DNA of 64,000 nt, from positions 434,001 through 498,000 of the forward strand of contig JALIZF010001701.1 of the NCBI GenBank assembly GCA_029948255.1. The letters are read 5' to 3'. The position numbers were made by a program, and so were the translations under genes. Positions 33,402-44,100 of the stretch are shown here, piece by piece. Origin of the DNA: Telmatactis stephensoni. Its lineage: Eukaryota; Cnidaria; Anthozoa; Actiniaria; Isophelliidae. The stretch's first letter is position 1. Each line of letters opens with the position of its first letter. The notes beneath the pieces were generated by a model that was not told where the DNA came from, ran no database searches, and worked only from the letters and a program-made list of their open reading frames with translations.

Positions 33402-35559
33402 TCGCTGCGCTCGGGCGCAAATGAACTACTCGGGCCACAAATAATTAAATAATATGCCCTCCAAAAGTCATGTTATTGTCCTATTATATATATTTATATT
33501 TACATATTTATGAATTTTATACATAGTTATATTTAATACACATTTAGCAATTTCCTATTTAACTTAATTATCGTGAACTTTATTTAACGAAGATTTTTTT
33601 GTATATTTAATATGGGCTTCACCAAGTTGGAGCTTTGCTCTGTTGTGGATGTCCATCACTGACCTTTGTTTTTGTTGTCCTTAGCTCTGTATTGTTCTAA
33701 TATTTTAATAATTATTCTTATATTTTTAGTTTTTAATTGTAAATATTATGTATTATTTATTGTCAGTGAAAGCTAAATAAATACAAATACATAACACAGG
33801 TAGCCCAATTAAACCCACAGATATTAGAACCTGTGGCGACGCCCACCATAGCCAACCAGACGACGGTTGGCTTAACTGTTCTTAAGCTAAGGCTCATATC
33901 AAGTACTATTGTCTAAAATAAGTTGACAAAAGCAGATACATATATATGTACGGTCTACTTTTGGCAGCTTTAAAGTCTTCACGAATTGTTCCACTACGTT
34001 ACTGACCAACAGGAAGTTCTTTGCTGACGTAATATTTACATCTTTTCATTTTCATAAATCAATTTCAAGCTATAAACAAACAGACTTTAGAAATAGAAAG
34101 ACGTCGCTCTTTGATATATTAACCTCAAAACTGAGTTTGAGGGCAATTTCCGAAACTACTTATGATATCAGCTGCTTTGGAAGTTTTCACGTTTTACCGA
34201 AATATGACATTCTCTTTGTGTTTGTTGTGCTTGTTTATTTTTGGTTGCATAAAGTTCAATTCATGACTAGTTATGCTAATGAGCGAAAATGTCAACAAAA
34301 TGATTCGACTATAGAGAGCCGGTGAGAAACTAGGATTAACCAGAGTTAATAGTCAGAGCACCATATTCTCCGATCATAATTATTATGAAGCTATCCGCTT
34401 TGGTTAGAACGTTTGAAAACGTATTACACGAAGACCCTGTTGGAGGATTTAATCATCGCAAGGCAAATTGAGTCTGCTATTCGAATGAGAGCAAAAGGTG
34501 TTTTCTGCCACGGTGCGTATAATTTATGCATTTTTAGGTTTATTCGGATTGGTGTAAATGTTGTCTAAATGGGTTTTAGGCGTGCGATTCTTTGGAATAA
34601 GTTAAATTAAATAAACTGTTTTTTTAAACTGCACGTGTTGGTGCCTGCTTGTGGTACAGGTACCATAAATTGTGGACCTGGCGTCTACCAGAAGTTTTAA
34701 TCACGAAACTGGAAAAGAATCGATAATTTCATTCGAGTGCTCGCCATAGACTTCAACATTCCTGTTGCTCGTACTTTGCATTAGACGGATTTCAAAAATT
34801 TCTCTCAAGAATTTAAGATTTTACAAGCGGAATCGAGTGCAATCGGTTACAAAAAGCTGAAAGAGGTTTTCTTTGTAGATTTTAGGGTTAAGAATAATTG
34901 AGTAGCTAGATTAATTGAGTTTATATTGAATGATTGATGTCAAACCAACTGTCTAATGTATCAGCATACTGTACGTCGATGTAAAAGTCTAGGCAGGCCC
35001 GGTTCTCACCCAAGCAGCATACGCAGACTCAGATCGTATTTATCACATAGTTTTATAAAAAGACCTATATGGCAATTAAGTATTACATATTTTCAAATAA
35101 TAAAAGTTCTACTAAATATTACAATTTTCAAATAACGACAAAATATTAGAACAATATTATTCAACTAGATTATATATCGAAAAATCTTTCATTGAAAAAA
35201 TATATGAAAATGGATCTTCGTATATAAATGATGCAATAATTTAATGGCATGATATACCGTGATGAATTCTTGAGAAACAAAAGCTTATTAATAACATTTT
35301 TCGGTTTGTTGATTGGGCGCAGTAGCATGGTTCGTTTTGACTCATCCTGACTCACAGCAGGAGAGAAACTCTTTATCGAATGGAAATAAGGTTCTCTCGT
35401 GCGTCACTCCCAATCACGTGAACAAATATGCAAACGATTTTCTCTTTCAATGAGGGCCGCTATAATTTTCAACTATCGAGCCCATGTTGTTAGTCGATAT
35501 TCAATTTTCTAGGTGTTTTTTTGCTTGAGCTTTTTGAGTTAACTGAACTGGAGTACTTG

Positions 35560-35695
35560 GTATAAGTCAACCGATTCTAATAATTGTTGCCATGTCCGCT
35601 ACACTGAACTAGCCGCAAATTTCTATCGAACTAGGCTTGACTTGCTTTGCCAGTTGCTCGACGTTGTGCCGTTTCTGGCAGTGTCGACGAAAAAG
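35560..35695 (+). other. Candidate 5' non-coding exon
   Basis: A strong donor (AAAAAG|GTGAGTGT) ends at 35695 after a moderately GC-rich, CG-containing stretch. The B4GALNT-like gene downstream needs an upstream 5' UTR exon, because its first coding exon begins after an acceptor at 41106-41108. This site is a possible partner. The left boundary is arbitrary and the link is inference. Confidence 0.2.
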
Positions 35696-35991
35696 GTGAG
35701 TGTTTTTATGCTATGTCGTGAAAAACTGTCTTTCCTTTAGGAATGACAGCTGATTAAACCATGATATTTTCTGTACGTTCGATTGCTGTTACCGTTAACG
35801 CTTTACAATAAAACGATAAAAAATCTGCATGTTAAAATATACACATGCCAATGCCTTTACACAAGGCCACTAGAATGGTTATTACAATCAAGAATTATGT
35901 TTTAAAGACTGAAGAATCAACTACCTACAGCACGAGGTAAATTCACCTTTATTCCAGAAAATTATATTATCATGTGGCCTTCAGTTGTGGT

Positions 35992-36241
35992 TTATCGGTC
36001 ACTGAATGAAATTCAGTTCAGCATGAGTCGGTTCATTTTTGTATACCTTCCACGAGGAAGTAAACTCACCGCGTTCATCTATTTGTATTCTCTAACGGGG
36101 TGTTTACATGGCACTAGGATCATCCTCGCTAGGATCTTCAGTTTCTTTTTCTAGATGAACGCGGTGAGTCTGCTTCCACGTGGAAGGTATGCGAAAATGA
36201 ACCGGCTCATGCTGAACTGAATTTCATTCGGTGACCGATAA
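35992..36241. repeat. Hairpin MITE-like repeat
   Basis: TTATCGGTCACTGAATGAA at the left pairs with its near-complement at the right, and the arms continue through TTCAGTTCAGCATGAG and TACCTTCCACG for ~65 bp. The inner part also pairs (ACCGCGTTCATCTA with its complement). Confidence 0.7.
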
Positions 36242-36749
36242 ACAATATATAAATCAACTCATAAATCAACACTGTTTCAAGCGAGCGAGTTTGCCTAGCG
36301 CCGAGGCAATATTTAAATGTCAAAAAAGTGTCAATATTCCCTTCTTCCATACAGAATTCGATTACTGAAATATCGATGTGGCTGGCGCCTCAGAAAATAC
36401 TTTTACCATGAATTTAACATTCGGTGTAAGGTATAGATTGTCTTGAGTCCGCTCGACTTAAGTATTACTGCGGTTTTCTACCTATTTGTAAATTATATGC
36501 CGCGTTTTTCAGTAAACAATGGCTGCACCTGTCGGGTTTGAAATACTAGTACTCTCGTCCATATTCACAAAAGTGGGTTAATTTGAGATCCTTCGGTATT
36601 TTCAATTATTAAATATGATATCTTCTAGCCATAGTTAAGAAAATCCGTGGATTTAAGTATTTTTATCAAATAGACAACTGAGCTTGTAATGTGTTAATGT
36701 CAGGTTGCCCAGGACTGGCCTTGCAAATGAGCAGAATTAGTCCTTATTT

Positions 36750-38157
36750 GGGCTTACTATAAACGACGAAACGAAACGAAACGAAACCGTTTCGTTTCGT
36801 TCAACGAAACGAAACCATTTCGTTTCGTTCAACGAAACGAAACGAGACCAGAATTAAGAAAAAAATAAAACTTTGTAAGCGTGAATACACAGTAGTCTCA
36901 TGTATTAATGAGGCCAATACATTTCACAATCGATGGCGCCATGATTACACGAGTGCCTACTCACCTCAACACACTGAGATATTCGCCGTAATTATATGTT
37001 GAAATCCTGGACCAAAAACCTTGAGAACCTTGTTTACAACCATTTCTCTCATGCAGTCGTGCCAACAAAACTATAATGGCCATGAATTTAGTCGAGAATT
37101 TGGTAGCAGTAGGTAGCGAGCGGGAAAGCACGAAGTCAGTGACCCATATCCTTGTGAATATCATGCCAAAAAGAAATCCCTGAGCGACCAACAAATCACC
37201 ACACGTTTCTTGGAGGTTTATTATATCTTTTGCCATTCAAACTACAACATTTCTGGACAAAATCCATTGAACAACGGCTCCAAACTGGAAAAACTGTAAT
37301 CAACTACGCTTCAACACAATGGTTGCAATTTAATCCCCACCCCCCTGGGGGAGGGACATGACAAAAATCTCATTTCGTTTCGTTGTTTATAGTTATTAGA
37401 GGGGCTTACTATAATCAACGAAACGAAACGAGTACCTACATTACGTCTACCCCCTCCCCCTCCCCCCAAAGTTACTCGTTTCGTTTCGTTGATTATAGTA
37501 AGCCCCTCTAATAACTATAAACAACGAAACGAAATGAGATTTTTGTCATGTCCCTCCCCCAGGGGGGTGGGGATTAAATTGCAACCATTGTGTTGAAGCG
37601 TAGTTGATTACAGTTTTTCCAGTTTGGAGCCGTTGTTCAATGGATTTTGTCCAGAAATGTTGTAGTTTGAATGGCAAAAGATATAATAAACCTCCAAGAA
37701 ACGTGTGGTGATTTGTTGGTCGCTCAGGGATTTCTTTTTGGCATGATATTCACAAGGATATGGGTCACTGACTTCGTGCTTTCCCGCTCGCTACCTACTG
37801 CTACCAAATTCTCGACTAAATTCATGGCCATTATAGTTTTGTTGGCACGACTGCATGAGAGAAATGGTTGTAAACAAGGTTCTCAAGGTTTTTGGTCCAG
37901 GATTTCAACATATAATTACGGCGAATATCTCAGTGTGTTGAGGTGAGTAGGCACTCGTGTAATCATGGCGCCATCGATTGTGAAATGTATTGGCCTCATT
38001 AATACATGAGACTACTGTGTATTCACGCTTACAAAGTTTTATTTTTTTCTTAATTCTGGTCTCGTTTCGTTTCGTTGAACGAAACGAAATGGTTTCGTTT
38101 CGTTGAACGAAACGAAACGGTTTCGTTTCGTTTCGTTTCGTCGTTTATAGTAAGCCC
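36750..38157. mobile_element. 1.4 kb near-perfect palindromic element with duplicated exon-like ORF
   Basis: Arms 36750-37431 and 37474-38157 are almost exact inverted copies around a ~42-bp C-rich loop. The ends read GGGCTTACTATAAACGACG and its complement, flanked by TTATTT on both sides (36744-36749, 38158-38163). CGAAA repeats fill the terminal ~80 bp. A related inner terminus (GGGGCTTACTATAATCAACG) brackets the centre. Each arm contains the same 91-codon ORF (36961-37236 minus, 37671-37946 plus). The ORF begins with ATG and reads into a good splice donor (TTGAG|GTGAGT), so it looks like a captured first exon. It has a hydrophobic stretch and no recognised domain. Confidence 0.8.
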
Positions 38158-38184
38158 TTATTTGAAATATCAATTTTGGAAAGC

Positions 38185-38254
38185 AAAAGTGGGGGTCGAA
38201 ACCACGACCGCTTGGATACATGTCTAGTGCTTTACCAACTGAGCTATCAAGTAA
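38185..38254 (-). other. tRNA-like sequence (pseudo-tRNA or SINE head)
   Basis: On the minus strand a good A box (TAGCTCAGTTGG) and B box (GGTTTCGACCC) lie at tRNA spacing. The anticodon stem does not pair well, so a functional tRNA is unlikely. Confidence 0.45.
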
Positions 38255-38670
38255 GAGAACGTTTTTGGGTCCCAACAATGAATACTCAGATGAATATTTC
38301 ATTCATTCTACTTAGATCTTTTTGCTTTATCACTGTTTTTGAAATTTTTACTTGTGTGGCAGACAAAGGAATAGACTCTCATATAAACATCACTGTATAA
38401 TTAAAACAAAAGAAATTCACATTCCGCCGAAACTTTGTCACCTAACGTTTTATGGCGCTAGAATTGCGAAAATTAAAGAGTGTAAAGCAAGGTCCTTTTA
38501 GCTTGAGAATTTTGATATAAAACTAATTTTTGCCGCGTACTTTGACATTTAAGCTCGGTTCTCACTAGCGGCGCAAGCATAAGTGCGAGCAACATGGCAG
38601 ACTGAGTAGTGCACGCTCATTAGCAGAAATCATCTTTTTTCACTCCTATATATATGTGAAAATTACAATA

Positions 38671-39061
38671 CTGAGGCCCAGTCCATACGGCGTATTTTTC
38701 ACGTACTTAATTGCTGCCATACATAATTCAGAATTAAGTACGCCAAAAATACGACAGGGTCTGTCGTGTTACACGGCAAAGCCGGAACGGCAATTGATTC
38801 ATACGGCGTACTTTTGTAGTGCCGAATCAAATAAATAGAGCCGATTTCGTATGACTGGGAAAACTGCACAGTCACGACACGGTACGGTTACGGCAGGAAT
38901 TTCGAATGTATTTATAGGCATTGCGGCACTGACACGGTCACGGTACTGCACGGTAAGTTTCCCACTTATACGACAACCGCTCTAATACCGTATTCCAGCT
39001 TTGCATTATGTACGGCAGCAACTGAGTACATGGAAAATACGCCATATGGACTGGGCCTGAG
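38671..39061. mobile_element. MITE-like element with GGCCCAGTCC ends
   Basis: The left end AGGCCCAGTCCATACGGCGT and the right end ACGCCATATGGACTGGGCCT are inverted with one mismatch region. The interior is rich in ACGGC phrases and has no ORF beyond 60 codons. No target duplication is clear. Confidence 0.6.
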
Positions 39062-39692
39062 TCTGCGTATGTTAGTGTGAAAACCAGACAATCACTCATT
39101 CAGCATTCACTTTAATTTGATACGATAGTCAGCTGGTGGGAGTAATCAGGCCCTAAGAGCTAGTCATACTTTATCATCAACACTGAGAAGCCTGACTAAA
39201 TAGGGGCCTTAGCTTGTACACTGATTCTGTTCAAAAGAGCACGAAAGAGAATTGATTCGAAAATTATGGTTTGTTATCAATTTTAACAATCATAACTTCC
39301 GAATGAATAATTTTGCTTATAATAAAGAGGGCAATTAAAAAACAAAAGAGGACAAAATTTACTTGATTCTGATTGGCTTTTAAAAGAGGGCGTTTTTGAG
39401 ATCCTCGGGGCGCATTTTCTTGCACGCGATTGTGTAGTCGCCTAGCAACTGAAAATCGCTCAAAAGTTCACTTGCAACGTGCTGCTGGTTTTTGACTACA
39501 GAATTACTTTATTGAAATACGGTTTGAACGTTTCATCATAAGTTTCAGTTCTTATACGAGAGTTGGAAACAATCCATGATTGGAAATGGATTGATTTTCA
39601 AGGTAATTGAGCACATTTTATGAACGATTTTTGAACTTTTTGCTATCATTCACCTCGACACTCGGTCTCGCCGGTCTTTTATTCTTAGAAGT

Positions 39693-40065
39693 CCCGGAAG
39701 GGGGGGGGGGGGGGGGGACGACTCCATTGTAAAAAAATCGGGTATGCTCGTCGGAAATTATCAAAAATACCCCTAAAAGATACCGGAAGTATTTTAAGAA
39801 GGGCGTGGCCGGATGATTTTTTGACCCCTAAGAGCATTATTATGATGAACATAAAATTGGATGGTCGACATGCTTTAGTTGGGCGTGCAAATTCCTTCCA
39901 TTTGAGAACAAGATAAGCGATGGGCTGTTTTGATACCCTAAAAGAGACCAGGAAATGCTAAAAATCTAAACTTCAATTTTAACGTAACACCCTAAAAGAT
40001 ACCAAATCGCTGATTTTACGACGAGCATACTCGATCATTTTACAATAGAGTCCCCCCCCCCCAGG
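39693..40065. mobile_element. Poly-G-ended MITE, 8-bp target duplication (TTAGAAGT)
   Basis: The element starts CCCGGAAG and an 18-base G run, and ends in a C run and CCAGG. TTAGAAGT is present on both sides (39685-39692 and 40066-40073). Inside, GACTCCATTGTAAAA and GGGTATGCTCGTCG pair with the right end, and CCCTAAAAGATACC recurs two to three times. It shares this layout with 49488-49837. Confidence 0.75.
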
Positions 40066-40584
40066 TTAGAAGTACGAAGACATCCTGCTGAAAAACTTGC
40101 AATAACATCTCGTATAAATTTGTAAACAATTATAAACTAATTGTTTGAATTGTTAATAGTTTTCCTGTTTCTTCGAGATTACATTTGAAGGGTTTTACAC
40201 ATGTTGTTGTCCAGCTATTTTATGTGTACAACCGACCAGAAACAAGAAAAAAATCGCCCGATGTTATATATGAACAAGGAATCTCATTGTTCGTCGTAAA
40301 ATTAATGATTAAGCTGTTACATTACTGGATTGTTTGGCCAGCTTGCAAGTTATGATTGAACGACGTTGAAGCTAAGGGAAACATAAATGTACTGCAACAG
40401 TCAGTCAGCTGTGTTAGAATTAATAATAAACATGAAAACATTTCGAATTCTCGATGCTGATTGGCTAAGAACAGCAAAAAGGAATATTTTGTGCAGAAAA
40501 AGGACATTTAGTGCAAATTTGAGTTTTCAAAAAAAAAGCGTGAAAATCATTATTATTATTAATAGGAAATCATATGGCTTTCTC

Positions 40585-40708
40585 GTGCAATTTGGAATAA
40601 ATTTGAACTCGTGGGATTTCAAAGAGCTCAAATTGCATTCGCCTAAAGGCTCGTACAATCAAGAACTATTTGAAATCCCACTCGTTCAAATTTATTCCAA
40701 ATTGCACT
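40585..40708. repeat. Hairpin repeat
   Basis: GTGCAATTTGGAATAAATTT at the left is mirrored at the right, and the arms continue through CGTGGGATTTCAAA. The surrounding sequence (GCACTAAAT phrases and TTGGCTAAGA) resembles 26700-26830, suggesting one repeat family. Confidence 0.65.
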
Positions 40709-41108
40709 CAAAACCATGATATCCTATACAAATCCCATACAAGTACCCCATTTTTGATCGAAATTTTTCAGTTAAAAATATGGTTCACCAAGTCACGTGA
40801 CACTACAACAAAAGTTGCCATTCATGAAAAATAAAATTCAGTTGATGGATATTAAATGAAAATTACCAAAATATGGAGATTCCCGCGTTGGATAAGTTGT
40901 GATATTTATAAAGCCTAAAATTCATACAAATCGATCAAAACCGGAGCCTTAATTATGCTTGAGAAAATGAAAAATTGTTTGGCCAGCTTTCAATTTCCAT
41001 CCAAGGACATTAAAATGGGACGTAAATGTACTGCAACGTGTCATCTGTATTGCTCATCATCCCTATAATCCGGCGCTATCTCTTTCTGATGAATGTGTTT
41101 TCTTTCAG

Positions 41109-44100
41109 ATATCAAAGCTGTAAATCTAATTCTACTACTACTATCTGCTGGTCATGATAAAATTGAAAAGAAAGCTACGGAGTTGTCGCAAAAGTTTTGT
41201 GCCATTCGTAGTTATCCTGTTGGTGAGTTTTTTTGGATTTATGATGTTTAAAAATGAATTTTGGATACACGATCACGAGAATACACTCCAGGATGTTGTT
41301 AGAATGGAAGAGAAATCTTTCAGAAATGATGAACCTAAATTTCCTGAAACCGTGGATGATAAAAAATTTGTGCTTAAGAACCTTGAGACTGGTAGTCCTG
41401 GAGAGAATATTAAAGTTATCAAAATAACTCCTGATGACCTGGACTCAATTAATAATGAAGAGAGAATGAGTGTCCCACAAAGAATATTTAAAGACATTGG
41501 TAAGGTCGACGTCCATGTTTGGGATAGCATGTGTTCGTTTAGTATAAACAGTTTAAGACAATTTCCGCTTTTTCCACTTCGAGCCAAGTCCAGAAATAAA
41601 CTTGGTGTTACTGATGAGCTGAAGGCAAAGCTGGAAGGGTCGTGGCTCGCGCAACGCATCATGGGATATTTACACCCACCTCTTTCGGGTGATTATCAGT
41701 TTGAGTTGAGCTCATTCTTTATGGCGGAATTATGGATTAGCAATGACGAAAACCCCAAAAAGTCACGGATGGTTTCCAAAATCACCCGCAATAAACTCTA
41801 CGACGTGTTTTTCTCAATTGGAGCAAACAAACCTAAATCCAACACAATTGAACTACAGAATGACACAGCGTACTATTTTGAAATTCTACACGTTCTCAAT
41901 GACGTCAAAACTAAGGAAGACCACGTGAGACTCTCCTGGAAAATGCCAGACTTTGATGACTTTACCAGCCTCAAGAAAGAACACGTATCGGCATTCCTGG
42001 AAGACGAGCAGACTCTGTCAGCAAACGAAACTAACTTCATGCTGACAATGTCCAACAGTATAAGGGAAGTCAAAGAGGACGACATGGCGAATGAGACGCA
42101 ACGAGGCTACAATATTGATCTATTCAAAAGCGTAAACATGAACATAAATGCTTCTACTGTACACACGAGGGAAAACGCCCACGTTTTACCATATTTGGAC
42201 AGAAAGGTTATAATGGAAGCATTCTTAGAAGGCCCCTATGAACCAAGTTACACTAAAAAGACTGCTTACAAAAGATACGAAGGAGTATACTCTACGCATT
42301 TTACTGATGTTTTCCCTAATGACGGGACTGCGTTACGCAAGGAGGGGTACAAAGATCCAACGGAAAGAGATGGCAATCATTTAATTGAGGAACAAGAGGT
42401 GTTTAAAGTCGTCAAGAAGTTTATGGATTGCTTGGAGAAGAAATTTCCAAAGTAAGGAAAATTAGAATAACGTGTTGTTGCCTTCTTTCCATGCCATAAT
42501 TACGCGCCGCGCAAGACAAATGTTTTGACTGGGAATTGGGAACTAGGTTACCGTGACACCAGCAAAGTATTCAGACATCAACGATGAAAACTGTGCCTTT
42601 GTCTGAAAAGTGGGTTGGTTTTTTGGTGGAACTTTGATCTGGAGGGGCGCTTATTTATACAAAGGGTAGTAAATCAAACGAGTTTTAAAAAAGATTGTCA
42701 TTTATAATTAAGCACTTAGCCCGAGCTCTTTACATGTTGGTGAACCTATAAACTTTATAGGAACATATACATTTGCTGCGATATGTCGCAAGAAATGAGG
42801 GATCACCCGCGCCATGCATGTGTTAACCCCTTGCGACGTCCCGCGTGAAGTCGCGTGCGATAGTCGTAAAAATACTGGGATCATGTTCTATTTTTGCGAT
42901 GTTGCTCACGTAGTAAGTCGTACCGTGTGAACAGATTCTGTGGCGTCGTGCGTTACATTGAATTCTCGTTCATGGGAGCAAGCGTTGTACATTCGAAAAT
43001 GATATTTGAAAAAAACTAGTAATGAAGATGTTTGGCGCTTGAACTTCTTTGAAGTTGTCGCGACCCCGCAAGGGCGTGAGTACATGGTGCAACATATTTT
43101 GGATGACAACGAGTAGCAAACAATGGTTTCAAGTCGAGGCTCAGGCGAAACTAAATATTAATTCCGATTTCTCTTTTGTTTGACCGGAGCCTCGTTTTGA
43201 ATTGCTTTGTGCACGGCCATCATGTGACGTCATGGCAGCCATCTTGGATGAAGGCCAACAAAAGATTTCTTAATAGCGTCGCTTGTTTGTCCATCCAACA
43301 TGGCTATGCTATTTATCTTTTGATTCTCACTGCAATGGCTGAAACTCAGGAATTTGGCACCTCGCTCGTAGGCCCAAATTATAAATTTTGTGCATAATTC
43401 TATACTTATCAATATCCTTTCTTTACAGAAATTATGTATTGGAAGGTATTATTAACGTCGAAAGGAACATTGACTCGGAGAAAGGAACTAGATACCTTCT
43501 AGAACTGGCTCTACGTAATACAAAAGATAACAAGGTTTATAGAACTTCTGAATACATGTTTATCTTCAGAAACCAACCTCTAAAACTTTTAAGACCAAAA
43601 GGGTTAGTTTGGAAACCCAATGTTACAATTAATGTCATTTTGACCGTGAAGAATCAAGGGAACTGGGCCATAAATTTTATTGAGGAGATGTCACGTGTTA
43701 AGAGATTGACCAATGACAATAATTTGAATTTTATTATTGTGGACTATGGTGGAGATGGAGTGGATTTGAAAGAAGAATTCAAAAAGTAAGAAAATATTAT
43801 ATAAGCGAATATTTTTTGTACATTTTATATGTTTTGTGTTTTCTTTTTTTAATGTTATTATCTCGGGGGTACTTCCTTTGTCTAAGTGATCGGAATGATC
43901 GGCGTTCCTTATAGGGTTGAAAATATTTTCTTTGTGTACCTTTTAGGGGTCCGACTTAAATGCCAGTTACCTAGCATGACTCCATCCATTTTTGGGTGAA
44001 TTTTATTGAATTGAATAGAATTTTATTCAACAACAACCAATCGACCAACCAACCAACCAACCAACCAACCAACCAACCAACCAACCAACCAACCAACCAA

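Larger units (their letters stand above)
27675..33982. repeat. Near-identical tandem duplication, two ~3.15 kb units
   Basis: Unit 1 is 27675-30829 and unit 2 is 30830-33982. Unit 2 is 2 bp shorter because of a poly-G run. I noticed only two substitutions besides (near 30015/33168 and 30780/33933). The unit spans the end of the nested element, the right ~1.04 kb of the Polinton-like element including its TIR, the AACGTC duplication and ~2 kb of flank. The unit junction has a 4-bp GAAT microhomology. Confidence 0.95.
33983..36743. other. Intergenic between the duplication and the palindrome
   Basis: No coding gene is supported. It contains a donor-bearing candidate 5' exon (ends 35695) and a hairpin at 35992-36241. 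Confidence 0.5.
38258..41108. other. Intergenic upstream of the glycosyltransferase gene
   Basis: No coding gene is supported. It contains a ~390-bp inverted-repeat unit (38671-39061), the poly-G-ended MITE (39693-40065) and a hairpin (40585-40708). Confidence 0.5.
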
